This document shows, piece after piece, positions 1 to 8,169 of a DNA stretch of 64,000 bases. The stretch spans positions 40,898 to 104,897 of the forward strand of contig NZ_JAGGPN010000009.1 in assembly GCF_018613795.1 (NCBI RefSeq). Direction: 5' to 3'. Every line of letters starts with the position of its first letter. The stretch's first letter is position 1. The stretch comes from Arthrobacter sp. ISL-65 (GTDB lineage: Bacteria > Actinomycetota > Actinomycetes > Actinomycetales > Micrococcaceae). The notes below the pieces were generated by a model. The model was given only the letters and a program-made list of their open reading frames with translations. It was not told where the DNA came from and made no database searches. The position numbers and the translations under genes were made by a program.

Positions 1-79
1 CGTCGCTTTGACGCACGCTTTCGAAAACCGCGGCTTGTCGGCCCCTCGGAGGGGGCCGGGCATCCGGCAGCATGCTCCC

Positions 80-134
80 CGCCGTCCCCCTAGCCTCGCA
101 AGCTCGGCCAGGGAACCCGGACGGCGTGGGCCCC
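80..134. repeat. REP-like intergenic palindromic repeat, copy 1
   Basis: An inner imperfect stem CCTAGCC/GGCCAGG (90-96 and 106-112) is enclosed by a perfect outer stem CGCCGTCC/GGACGGCG (80-87 and 119-126). The core from CCCCTAGCC to GGGAACCCGG recurs almost unchanged at 59462-59494. The copies share sequence but not flanking genes, which is typical of dispersed REP-like elements. The rest of 1-235 shows only a short GC hairpin (GGCCCC/GGGGCC at 40-57) and no gene I can support. Confidence 0.6.
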
Positions 135-235
135 TCGGGAGCGTCACGTCCGCGCAGCGGGCGTCTTCGCGACCGAGCATGCAGAGGATGGCCGGCTTCC
201 TCCGCCACTGACCTCATGTCTAGTTAGGATTGATT

Positions 236-1648
236 ATGGCCGTTGGAGTCTTTGATCTCTTTTCCATCGGGATCGGGCCCTCGAGTTCGCACACCGTGGG
301 GCCGATGCGTGCCGCTGCCGTCTTTGCCGGGGAGCTCAAATCCTCCGGGAAGCTGGAGGGCGTGGCGTCGCTGCGGGTGGACCTGTACGGCTCGCTCGCC
401 GCAACCGGGCACGGGCACGGCACCATGACGGCGATCCTGCTGGGCCTGGAGGGGTACCACCCTGAGCTGATCCTTCCCGATGAGGTCGAGGACCGGCTGG
501 CGGCTATCGCCGAGTCCGGGACACTGCGGCTGGCCGGGGCCGTTCCGTTGCCGTACGGGGTCAAAGACATGGTTCTGCGGCCACTAACGATCCTGCCGCG
601 GCACACCAACGGCATGACCTTCACCGTCTCGGACGCCGAGGGCGAAATCCTGCACAGGGCAACGTTCTTCTCCGTCGGCGGCGGGTTCATCGTCCGCGAG
701 GGCGAGGAGGATGCGGCCCTGAAGGAGCTCGCCGAGTCCAAGAAGGAGCTGCCGCTGCCATTCCGCACCGCCGCGGAACTGCTGGGCCGCTGCCAGTCCA
801 AGGGGCTGTCCATCGGCGACATCATGTTCGTCAACGAGCGCGCCTCCCGGTCCGAGGAGGAGATCCGCGAAGGTTTGCTGCACATCTACTCCGTGATGGA
901 GAGCTGCGTGGAAACCAGCCTCAAACGCGAGGGGCTGCTGCCCGGCGGACTGAAGGTCCGCCGTCGTGCCCCCGACTGGCACGAGCGGCTCCTGAAGGAA
1001 AGCCGGGACCACGATCCAGGCTACCGGGACCCCAAATACTGGCAGGAATGGGTGAACCTGATCGCCCTGGCCGTCAACGAGGAGAACGCCTCCGGCGGGC
1101 GCGTGGTCACCGCGCCGACGAACGGCGCCGCCGGCATCATCCCTGCCGTGCTTTACTACGCCCTGCATTTCGCTCCGGGCATGGACCAGGCGACCCAGGA
1201 AGACCGCGACGACGTGGTGGTGAAGTTCCTGCTGACCGCCGGTGCCATCGGAGTGCTGTATAAGGAACAGGCGTCCATCTCCGGCGCCGAGGTGGGCTGT
1301 CAGGGCGAGGTGGGATCGGCGTCGTCGATGGCCGCCGCCGGGCTCGCGGAAGTCATGGGCGGCACGCCCGCGCAGGTGGAGAACGCCGCCGAAATCGCCA
1401 TGGAACACAACCTTGGGCTCACGTGCGATCCGATCGGCGGCCTGGTTCAGGTGCCGTGCATCGAACGCAACGCGATCGCCGCCGCGAAGGCCATCAACGC
1501 GGCCAAGATGGCCCTCTGGGGCGACGGCTCGCACCGGGTCTCGCTCGACGAGGTCATCATTACCATGCGCGAGACCGGCAAGGACATGAGCTCGAAGTAC
1601 AAGGAAACCGCGATGGGTGGGCTGGCGGTCAACGTCGTCGAGTGCTGA
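236..1648 (+). CDS. sdaA: L-serine ammonia-lyase (iron-sulfur dependent, single chain)
   Basis: This enzyme deaminates L-serine to pyruvate and ammonia in the cytosol. The 470-residue product joins the beta (ASB) and alpha domains in one chain, as in E. coli SdaA. SSSHTVGP lies near residues 16-23. Three cysteines fit the [4Fe-4S] ligand pattern: C355 in GCQGEVGS, C397 in LTCDPIGG and C408 in VPCIERN. An in-frame TTG lies 6 bases upstream at 230. I chose ATG 236 because AGGA at 226-229 is then correctly spaced. The gene is convergent with the TspO gene, 15 bases away. The family is clear. Confidence 0.95.
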   Translation: MAVGVFDLFSIGIGPSSSHTVGPMRAAAVFAGELKSSGKLEGVASLRVDLYGSLAATGHGHGTMTAILLGLEGYHPELILPDEVEDRLAAIAESGTLRLAGAVPLPYGVKDMVLRPLTILPRHTNGMTFTVSDAEGEILHRATFFSVGGGFIVREGEEDAALKELAESKKELPLPFRTAAELLGRCQSKGLSIGDIMFVNERASRSEEEIREGLLHIYSVMESCVETSLKREGLLPGGLKVRRRAPDWHERLLKESRDHDPGYRDPKYWQEWVNLIALAVNEENASGGRVVTAPTNGAAGIIPAVLYYALHFAPGMDQATQEDRDDVVVKFLLTAGAIGVLYKEQASISGAEVGCQGEVGSASSMAAAGLAEVMGGTPAQVENAAEIAMEHNLGLTCDPIGGLVQVPCIERNAIAAAKAINAAKMALWGDGSHRVSLDEVIITMRETGKDMSSKYKETAMGGLAVNVVEC

Positions 1649-1663
1649 CCCCCGGCCGGCGGC

Positions 1664-2218
1664 TCAGTTGTTGGCGGCCGCCCAGAGGTTCAGGCTCGAC
1701 GCGAAGACGACCCACGAGAGGTAGGGCAGCATGAGCAGGCCAGCGGCGCGGCGGATCGGCCCAAACAGGAGCACGGTGGCTGCGACAGCCAGTGCCAGCG
1801 CAATGATGATGCCCAGGGCCAGCCAGAGCGCGGCCGAACCCCACATCGGGTACATCCCGAAGAACGCGGGCGTCCACGCCAGGTTCAGAGCAAGCTGCAC
1901 GCCGTAGACGGTGAGCGCCGCCCCGCGCTCCGGGCTGCGGCTCCGCCACACGAGCCAGGCCGCCACTGCCATAGCCGCGTACAGTACCGTCCAGACCGGC
2001 CCGAACACCCAGTTGGGCGGGGACCACGGCGCCTTGTCCGCCGTCGCGTACCAGCCGGTGACGTTGCTGATGGTTGCCTGCGAACCCAGCCAGGCCACCA
2101 GGGCGCTGGCCGCCAGGAAACCCAGGAGTGCGGCAAGTTCGACGGCGGTGCGCTGTGGCTCGGGCTGCGCCCCGTCACCGCTGGTGTTGGCGTCTCTCCC
2201 GGATCCCGCGACCGGCAT
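1664..2218 (-). CDS. TspO/MBR family membrane protein
   Basis: A 184-residue protein with about five hydrophobic helices and TspO hallmarks: WYATADKAPWSPPNW, then FGPVWTVLYAAMAVAAWLVW and LNLAWTPAFFG, ending with SSLNLWAAAN. TspO proteins bind tetrapyrroles and are linked to stress and porphyrin handling in bacteria. The substrate here cannot be told. An N-terminal stretch of about 25 polar residues precedes the first helix and is longer than usual. ATG 2218 is preferred because AGGGA precedes it by five bases; ATG 2236 is possible. It is divergent from the FemAB gene. Confidence 0.85.
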   Translation of the reverse strand: MPVAGSGRDANTSGDGAQPEPQRTAVELAALLGFLAASALVAWLGSQATISNVTGWYATADKAPWSPPNWVFGPVWTVLYAAMAVAAWLVWRSRSPERGAALTVYGVQLALNLAWTPAFFGMYPMWGSAALWLALGIIIALALAVAATVLLFGPIRRAAGLLMLPYLSWVVFASSLNLWAAANN

Positions 2219-2341
2219 GCGGTCCCTGCTTCTCATTTCATTACAGTTGCCAAGGCCGCAGCCAGAGTCAAGGCAGTCATCAGGCCGGACGGATAGACTT
2301 GAGGCTGCTTCTCCGGCACCTGCACGAAACGTAAGCGAAGA

Positions 2342-3430
2342 TTGGATACGGCACACTTGCGAGAATTCACTGCCCGCTTTGCCACCTCCGAAGAGGTCGC
2401 AAACTGGGACTCCCACGTCACCGCGAATCCGAACGGCGGAAACCTGCTGCAGTCGGAAGCCTTCGCCGAGGTCAAGCAGCACTTCGGCTGGAAGACCCTG
2501 CACCTCGTTTACGAAACAGCCGACTACACGAGCTACAACCTGGTGCTGGAAAAGAGCTTCCCGCTGCTCGGCAAGCTCTGGTACCTCATCAAGGGACCGG
2601 ACGTGGCCGGCGTCGAGGACATCCCCGGCATTGCCGCGGCAAACGCAGAGTTGGTCAAGCGCGCACGGCTGGGCGTCTTCGCCATCAAGATCGAGCCGGA
2701 CATCGTCCTCAGCGACGCCGCCCGCGGGGTCATCGAGGGGGCGGGGCTGGTCAAGACGCACAATCTGCAGCCCAACGACTCCACGGCCCTGCTGGATATT
2801 TCCCCCGAGGAGAACCAACTGCTCCGCAACCTCCACTCGCGGGGACGGAACGCCGTCCGCCGCGCCATCCGCGAGGGCGTCGAGGTGCACAACGTGCAGC
2901 CCAGCGAGGAAAACTTCAAGGCCATGTACGGCCTGATGACCGACACGGTCCAGGCGAAGTCGCAGGTCCGCGTCCGCGAATACGACTACTACCGCCAGTT
3001 CTGGACGAACTTCATCAAGCGCGGCCAGGGCAGGCTCATGTTTGTGTACGAAAACGGGGTTCCCTCGGTGGGCGCCTTCGTGATCAACTACGGCCGCAAG
3101 GGCACGTACAAGGACGGCGGGTCCCTGCAGAAGCGTAACCAGTACGGCGATTCGCACCTGGTGCAGTGGACCGCGATCAACCAGCTCAAGGAGCTGGGCT
3201 GCACCGAATACGACTTCTGCGGAACGCCGCCGAGCGACAAGCTCAAGGACACGTCGAATCCCTTCCACGGGCTGGGGCTGTTCAAGACGAGCTTCAGCAA
3301 GACGGTCACGGATTTTGTTGGCTGCTACGACCAGGTCATCAGCCCGCTGAAGTACAAGGCATGGATGGCAGCGGGTGAACGGGTGGCCCGGCAGCTGTAC
3401 ACCCGCCGTACCGGGCAGCAGTTCTACTGA
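2342..3430 (+). CDS. FemAB-family peptidoglycan bridge aminoacyltransferase (FemX-like)
   Basis: A 362-residue protein of the FemA/FemB/FemX group. These proteins use aminoacyl-tRNA to add the first residues of the interpeptide bridge to lipid II at the inner face of the membrane. Recognisable features are GGNLLQSEAFAEVKQHFGWK near the N terminus, the NLHSRGRNAVRRAIREGV helix, and the C-terminal block with YKDGGSLQKRN and EYDFCGTPP. The start is TTG 2342; no nearby ATG fits and the ribosome site is weak (AAGCGAAG). A -10-like TAGACT lies about 45 bases upstream. Arthrobacter-type walls have Ser/Ala/Thr/Gly bridges, so the amino acid added cannot be told from sequence. Confidence 0.85.
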   Translation: MDTAHLREFTARFATSEEVANWDSHVTANPNGGNLLQSEAFAEVKQHFGWKTLHLVYETADYTSYNLVLEKSFPLLGKLWYLIKGPDVAGVEDIPGIAAANAELVKRARLGVFAIKIEPDIVLSDAARGVIEGAGLVKTHNLQPNDSTALLDISPEENQLLRNLHSRGRNAVRRAIREGVEVHNVQPSEENFKAMYGLMTDTVQAKSQVRVREYDYYRQFWTNFIKRGQGRLMFVYENGVPSVGAFVINYGRKGTYKDGGSLQKRNQYGDSHLVQWTAINQLKELGCTEYDFCGTPPSDKLKDTSNPFHGLGLFKTSFSKTVTDFVGCYDQVISPLKYKAWMAAGERVARQLYTRRTGQQFY

Positions 3431-3467
3431 GCTATTGAGCTGAGCCAACGAACAGAGGGGAGCCCTG

Positions 3468-4964
3468 ATGACCAAACAACCCCGCGGCGCCAACCGGCCG
3501 CCCACGGACGGGCTGCCCAAGACGGAGCCGCTCACCGCCTCGCAGCTGCACCAGAACGCGGCGGCCAAGCGCATGCTGCGCCGACTGGTGCAGGGGGAAA
3601 GTCCGCCGACGGCGCCACTGAGCATCGTGGACCGGCTCGCCGGGAGCCCCTACGCCAATCCCATGATCCAGGTAAGCGGGATCGATGAGTCCGCGCGCAA
3701 GACGATGGACTTTGCGCTGCATCTTGCCGAGTCCATGTTCCGGTACGGTGCCGGCGCCCTCGAGGTCGAAACAAGCATCATTGCCGTGACGGCTGCGCTG
3801 GGGCTGAAAAACATCGAGGTGGATATCACCAACCAGTCCGTGGGCATCAATTACGCAGCCAAGGACCAGACGCCCATCACCCTCCTGCGGGTGGTCCGTT
3901 CCTGGACGAACAATTATGCGGGGCTTGCCCAGGTCCACCAGCTGGTCACCGATATCGTGGCCGGAGGCGTCGGCAGGGACGAGGCCGTCCGCCGGCTCGA
4001 CGAGATCGTCCGGCGCCCCAAGCCGTTCCCGCGCTGGATGGTGACGGTGGCGTTCGCGGTGTTCGCAGCCGTGTTTGTCGCCGTCATAGGCGGCGGTCCC
4101 GGCGCCTCGGCCGTCGCGTTCGCCTCCAACCTGCTCATCAGCCTGGTGGCCAGGAAGCTGGGCCGTTGGCGGACGCCTGACTTCTTCATCACGGCGGCCT
4201 GTTCCTTTGTGGTGACGGTCATCGCGCTGCTGATGTGGAGGTTCGGCAGTCCGGTGGGGATCCGGCTGGCGCCCGCCATTGTGGTGGTGGGCGGCATCCT
4301 GCTGCTGCTTCCCACCGGGCGGCTCGTGTCCTCGGTCCAGGATGCCATCAACGGCTTCCCAGTGACGGCGGCCGGGAGGTTCCTGTCCACCCTGCTGACG
4401 TTTGGCGCGGTGGTGGCCGGGATCGCCGTCGCGTTCGTGGTGGGGGACAGGATCGGCATGGAGCCGATCAGCGTCACGGAAACCTTCCCGCCCGCGTACC
4501 CGCTGTGGGCGCAGGTGATCCTGGTTGCCGTCGCGGTCGTGGCGATCGGCATTACGGAACAGACGGACTGGAAGCTGCTGCTTCCGACGGCGGCAGTGGG
4601 CGTGGTGGGGCACCTGGCCCTCATCGGCGGCGAGGCGCTCGGCATTGGCCCGCGGTTCTCGCCGGCGCTGGCCGCCGTCGTGATCGGCCTGCTGGCCCGC
4701 GTGGTGGCGCTGAAGATGGGCGCCCCGCAGCTGGTGGTCGCCGTGCCTGCCGGCCTGATTCTCCTGCCCGGCCTCACCATTTTCCGGTCGATGTATGTCC
4801 TGACCATCGAGGAATCCGAGATACTGCTCGGGGCCGGCGGGATGCTCAGCGCCGGGGCGATCGTCTTCGGCGTGGCCGGCGGCATTGTGCTTGGCGACAC
4901 GCTGGCCCGGCCGCTCACCCGCAGCCTCGCCAGCAACGAGCGGCGGCGGTCCCGCCGCCGCTAG
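3468..4964 (+). CDS. thrE: Threonine/serine exporter family protein (ThrE-like)
   Basis: A 498-residue membrane protein. A cytoplasmic N-terminal domain (about residues 1-180; DUF1212 type, with FALHLAESMFRYGAGALEVETS) is followed by about ten transmembrane helices, DUF1212 plus DUF3815 as in Corynebacterium ThrE. ThrE exports threonine and serine using the proton gradient. ATG 3468 follows a good ribosome site (GAGGGGAG). The gene starts 37 bases after the FemX-like gene on the same strand, so the two may be cotranscribed. It converges with the SIP gene. Confidence 0.85.
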   Translation: MTKQPRGANRPPTDGLPKTEPLTASQLHQNAAAKRMLRRLVQGESPPTAPLSIVDRLAGSPYANPMIQVSGIDESARKTMDFALHLAESMFRYGAGALEVETSIIAVTAALGLKNIEVDITNQSVGINYAAKDQTPITLLRVVRSWTNNYAGLAQVHQLVTDIVAGGVGRDEAVRRLDEIVRRPKPFPRWMVTVAFAVFAAVFVAVIGGGPGASAVAFASNLLISLVARKLGRWRTPDFFITAACSFVVTVIALLMWRFGSPVGIRLAPAIVVVGGILLLLPTGRLVSSVQDAINGFPVTAAGRFLSTLLTFGAVVAGIAVAFVVGDRIGMEPISVTETFPPAYPLWAQVILVAVAVVAIGITEQTDWKLLLPTAAVGVVGHLALIGGEALGIGPRFSPALAAVVIGLLARVVALKMGAPQLVVAVPAGLILLPGLTIFRSMYVLTIEESEILLGAGGMLSAGAIVFGVAGGIVLGDTLARPLTRSLASNERRRSRRR

Positions 4965-4971
4965 GGGCCGG

Positions 4972-5811
4972 CTAGATCTTTCCGATCGGGAGCTTCTTCT
5001 CGGCCTGGAAGTCGTCCTCGACCCGTCCCCTGGCCCAGTAGCCGGACAGTGAGACCTGGCTGCGGTCCAGGCCGCGCTCGCGGAACAGCACCTCCCGCAG
5101 GCCCTTCATGTAGCCGCGCTCGCCGTGCGCAAAAACGTTCACCCGGCCGTCGGGCCAGGCGGCGTTGCGCACGGCCTCCACCAGCCGGTCACCCTCGCCG
5201 GCGGGAACGCCGCCGCGCTGCAGCCAGACCAGCTCAAGCCCGGCCGGGGAGGCAATCTCCTGGACGTCCGCGTCCGAACCGACTTCGAGAAAGGCCAGGC
5301 CCCTGGCATGCGCCGGCAGGGACTCGATGACTGCGGCCACGGCCGGCAGTGCGGCCTCGTCAGCCGCCAGCAGGTACCAGTCCGCCGCCGGATCGGGGTT
5401 GTAGCCGCCTCCGGGGCCCGTGAAGATGAGGCTGTCGCCCGGTTCGGCCGCGTCAGCCCAGGGGCCGGCCAGGCCTTCGTCACCGTGGACGACGAAATCA
5501 ATGGCCAGTTCGCCGGCTGCCACATCCACCCAGCGGACCGTGTAGGTCCGGGTGTGCGGCCACAGCTCCCGGGGCATCGTTTCCCGGACGGCCCAGAGGT
5601 CCAGGGGCTGGGGGTAGTCCACCCCGGGCTGCGGAAAGACGATCTTGACGTACCGGTCCACGAAGTCGTTGTTCACGTAATCAGCGAACCCCGGGCCGCC
5701 GGCGACGATCCGCACCATGTGCGCGGAAAGCTGCTCCCGCCTTAGGACAGTCAGGGTGACCTGCGGGCGGGATTTTTTCGTGGCGCTGGTGGTGGCCGGA
5801 AGGGAAGTCAT
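4972..5811 (-). CDS. Siderophore-interacting protein (FAD/NAD(P)H ferric-siderophore reductase)
   Basis: A 279-residue cytosolic flavoprotein of the SIP family, which releases iron from imported ferric siderophores by reduction. The FAD-binding motif RTYTVRW lies near residue 90. GDSLIFTGPGGGY and the dinucleotide-binding half (YLLAADEAALPAVAAVIESL) follow. The C terminus (SGYWARGRVEDDFQAEKKLPIGKI) is typical of the family. An IdeR-type iron box ends two bases before the ATG and carries the likely -10, which predicts a leaderless, iron-repressed transcript. No siderophore transporter gene is in the window. Confidence 0.9.
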   Translation of the reverse strand: MTSLPATTSATKKSRPQVTLTVLRREQLSAHMVRIVAGGPGFADYVNNDFVDRYVKIVFPQPGVDYPQPLDLWAVRETMPRELWPHTRTYTVRWVDVAAGELAIDFVVHGDEGLAGPWADAAEPGDSLIFTGPGGGYNPDPAADWYLLAADEAALPAVAAVIESLPAHARGLAFLEVGSDADVQEIASPAGLELVWLQRGGVPAGEGDRLVEAVRNAAWPDGRVNVFAHGERGYMKGLREVLFRERGLDRSQVSLSGYWARGRVEDDFQAEKKLPIGKI

Positions 5812-5813
5812 GC

Positions 5814-5830
5814 AGGTAAGCCTAGCCTAA
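5814..5830 (-). promoter_or_regulatory. IdeR/DtxR iron box overlapping a leaderless promoter
   Basis: Read on the minus strand, TTAGGCTAGGCTTACCT closely matches the IdeR/DtxR consensus TTAGGTTAGGCTAACCTAA. The hexamer TAGGCT inside it lies 7 bases before the ATG of the siderophore-interacting gene, the spacing expected for the -10 of a leaderless message. The box also contains the last codon of ung. An ideR gene with intact metal ligands is at 22472. Confidence 0.75.
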
Positions 5831-6616
5831 GCTCCTTGGCGGGACGGCCGGGAGTTCCCAGTCCACAGGCCAGCCGCCCTGCTCCGTCAGGAGGGCGTTG
5901 GCGCGGCTGAACGGCCGCGAGCCGAAGAACCCGCGCGAGGCGGACAGCGGGCTGGGGTGGGCGCTGGCCACCACGGGGGTGCTGCCCAAGAGAGGGCGGA
6001 CGCTCTCGGCGTCCTTGCCCCAAAGCACGGCCACGAGCGGCGCGGTGGTTCCCTCCGCTGTCCGGCGTCCGACGACGGCGGTCACTGCCGCCGTCGTGAT
6101 CGTTTCCCATCCCTTGCCGCGGTGGGACCCGGCAGCGCCCTCACGCACGCTGAGCACCCGGTTCAGCAGCAGTACGCCCTGGTCCGCCCAGGCGCCGAGG
6201 TCACCGTGGACCCGCGGCGGCAAGCTTAGATCCGCTGCAAGCTCCTTGTAGATGTTGGCCAGGCTGCGCGGGATGGGCCGGGTGCCGGCGTCCACGGAAA
6301 ACGCGAGCCCCACAGCGTGTCCGGGGGTGGGGTAGGGATCCTGGCCCACGATCAGGACCCGCACCCCGTTCAGCGGTTGCCGGAACGCCCGGAGGACGTT
6401 CGACGCCGACGGCAGCACCTGCTGCCCGGCCGCCTTCTCGGCCGCGAGGAAAGTCAGCACGGACCTCAACTCGGCCTCCACTCCCGCCAGGGCGTCGGCC
6501 CAGTCGGGTGCCATCAGCTCGCCGAACGGGAGCCTGGCAAGGTCCGCAAAGTCCGGGCCGCCCGCTGCTGCAGGTTCGAGGTCGAAGAGCGGTTCAGGTT
6601 CCGTCACGGTGTCCAT
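5822..6616 (-). CDS. ung: Uracil-DNA glycosylase, family 1
   Basis: A 264-residue base-excision repair enzyme that removes uracil from DNA. The water-activating loop reads [18 protein letters not shown] near residue 91, with Pro where many family members have His. [12 protein letters not shown] and the minor-groove loop [21 protein letters not shown] follow. ATG 6616 is used; GTG 6607 (fourth codon) would be better spaced from the GGGAG element and is an alternative. The N-terminal 35 residues are poorly conserved. The stop codon lies inside the iron box of the next gene, so read-through from ung could add basal expression of that reductase. Confidence 0.92.
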   Translation of the reverse strand: MDTVTEPEPLFDLEPAAAGGPDFADLARLPFGELMAPDWADALAGVEAELRSVLTFLAAEKAAGQQVLPSASNVLRAFRQPLNGVRVLIVGQDPYPTPGHAVGLAFSVDAGTRPIPRSLANIYKELAADLSLPPRVHGDLGAWADQGVLLLNRVLSVREGAAGSHRGKGWETITTAAVTAVVGRRTAEGTTAPLVAVLWGKDAESVRPLLGSTPVVASAHPSPLSASRGFFGSRPFSRANALLTEQGGWPVDWELPAVPPRSLG

Positions 6617-6756
6617 TCTCCCGCACTGCTGTCCGAAGCCCGCTGCCCCTGTCCGTGAAACGAGCCGCCGGTGCCGCCGCGCCGCAAATGACAAGGCTGT
6701 TATTCCTCCGTAACATAGGGGAGGTACTTTGACCGGATTCAGCTAAGGAGAGCGCA

Positions 6757-7119
6757 GTGGCCGAGCCGTTGCAGGACCATCTCGCGGAGCCGGATTCAGG
6801 GCAGGATTCAGCGCTGGAGCGCGGGCTGCGGAGCGGCTCGCTGCTGGACGACTTCAAGCTCAAGGACTCGCCACTGAGCGGGCGGGAGCAGCAGATCCTC
6901 GCCCTGGAACGGCAGTGGTGGAAGTACGCCGGCGCCAAGGAACAGGTCATCCGGGAGCTCTTTGACCTGTCCGCGACGCACTACTACCAGATCCTCAACG
7001 CACTGATTGATACAGAGCACGCGCTGGCCCACGACCCCATGCTCGTGAAGAGATTGCGTAGACTACGTACGTCACGTCAGCGGGCCCGCACTGCACGCCG
7101 CCTTGGATCTGACGCGTAA
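6757..7119 (+). CDS. DUF3263 domain-containing protein
   Basis: A 120-residue actinobacterial protein of unknown function. The conserved block LSGREQQILALERQWWKYAGAKEQVIRELFDLSATHYYQILNALID (given here only as a landmark region, residues about 38-85) resembles a helix-turn-helix of the sigma/WhiA kind. The basic tail RLRRLRTSRQRARTARR suits nucleic-acid binding. GTG 6757 follows AAGGAG with six bases between. The LytR_C gene begins 49 bases downstream. The same DUF3263-LytR_C pairing is seen in other actinobacteria from memory, but its role is unknown. Confidence 0.8.
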   Translation: MAEPLQDHLAEPDSGQDSALERGLRSGSLLDDFKLKDSPLSGREQQILALERQWWKYAGAKEQVIRELFDLSATHYYQILNALIDTEHALAHDPMLVKRLRRLRTSRQRARTARRLGSDA

Positions 7120-7168
7120 CTGCTAGTGCCGGACTGCCGGCGAAAACCAACAAGGACGCCTCTTCACC

Positions 7169-7807
7169 ATGACTAATTTTGCTCGGGACGAATTCGACAG
7201 GGTGCCTGAGGTCTCCTCCCGGCAGGGCGTACACCGCGCGGTCTCCGCGCCGTCGCGCCCGAAGTTGTGGCCGATCCTTTCCGTGGGAATCGCGGCGCTC
7301 GCCGTCGGCCTGGTTGCTTTCCTCCTGCTGCCGCAGCTGGGGCTCCAGCCCGGCATCACGCCGCCGCCCGCCGCAGCGGCCGACACTTCAACGGCGTCGG
7401 CCAGCCCCACGGCGACGCCCTCTGCAAGTGCGGCGCCCAGCGCCACCCCCTCGGCCTCGGCGTCCGCCTCCGAACCGGCTTCGCCCTCCGCGCTGGAGCC
7501 CGCCACCTCGGAAACCATTGCCCCTGCAGCGGTGGACAAGTCGCAGCCGGTCGCCATTTTCAACGGAACGCTGACCTCCGGACTGGCCGGACGGGTAGGT
7601 GCCACGGTTAAGTCCGATGGCTGGGTGCTCGGTGAGGTGGCCAACTGGCAGGGCGCCCCCCAGCAGCAGTCGGTGATCTTCTACTCGGACGCTGCCCACC
7701 GTGCCAACGCCGAGGCGCTCAGCGAGTTGCTGAACATCCCCACGCTGGTGGAGAGTGCGGACTTCCCCACGCCCGTTGCCGTGGTGCTGGGCCCCGGCTA
7801 CCAGTAG
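7169..7807 (+). CDS. LytR C-terminal domain-containing membrane-anchored protein
   Basis: A 212-residue protein. It has a cytoplasmic N terminus of about 35 residues, one membrane helix (LWPILSVGIAALAVGLVAFLLL), and an Ala/Ser/Thr/Pro-rich extracellular linker (about residues 65-125). A LytR_C domain of about 85 residues then begins at PVAIFNGTLTSGLAGRV and ends VVLGPGYQ. LytR_C is often appended to LCP cell-wall ligases, but no catalytic LCP domain is present here. ATG 7169 follows AAGGACG. A wall-associated scaffold role is inference. Confidence 0.8.
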   Translation: MTNFARDEFDRVPEVSSRQGVHRAVSAPSRPKLWPILSVGIAALAVGLVAFLLLPQLGLQPGITPPPAAAADTSTASASPTATPSASAAPSATPSASASASEPASPSALEPATSETIAPAAVDKSQPVAIFNGTLTSGLAGRVGATVKSDGWVLGEVANWQGAPQQQSVIFYSDAAHRANAEALSELLNIPTLVESADFPTPVAVVLGPGYQ

Positions 7808-7965
7808 CCATCCCGGTTACGCCTGAATAACTATTGCCTCCGCTCCGGGCCGCTGGCCTGCGCCTCCACGGGCCTGACTCGATAGAGTGATGGCAGGCTT
7901 CAAGGCGTAATTCACGGCACACATCGACGTGGGCCTTACGGAAGCAACCTGAAAGTGTGGGGATC

Positions 7966-8169
7966 ATGGCATTGGGCACCGTGAAGTGGTTCAACGCGGA
8001 AAAGGGCTACGGCTTCATCACCGTTGACGATTCAGGCGACGACGTTTTCGTGCACTGGTCGGCCATCCAGACAGACGGGTTCCGGGCGCTGGATGAGGGC
8101 CAGCGCGTGGAACTGGAAGTGGGCGAAGGCGAAAAAGGTCCGCAGGCAGAACAGGTCCGGCCCGTCTAG
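7966..8169 (+). CDS. Cold-shock protein (CspA family)
   Basis: A 67-residue single cold-shock domain that binds single-stranded RNA/DNA. RNP1-like KGYGFITV and RNP2-like DVFVHWSAI are intact. ATG 7966 gives the standard [10 protein letters not shown] start; an in-frame GTG at 7957 is less likely. A -10-like TAGAGT at about 7872 would give an untranslated leader of roughly 85-90 bases, as often found for csp genes. The stop codon overlaps the GTG start of the next gene by one base (TAGTG), so translation of the two is probably coupled. Confidence 0.92.
   Translation: MALGTVKWFNAEKGYGFITVDDSGDDVFVHWSAIQTDGFRALDEGQRVELEVGEGEKGPQAEQVRPV

Noticed and set aside
8..211. A small plus-strand open frame before sdaA
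   Set aside because: Composition is GC-driven, it covers the REP-like repeat, and no start signal or homology is evident.
1..235. Glycine riboswitch before sdaA
   Set aside because: The conserved glycine aptamer blocks (GGAGAG, CGCCGAAGG) are not present.
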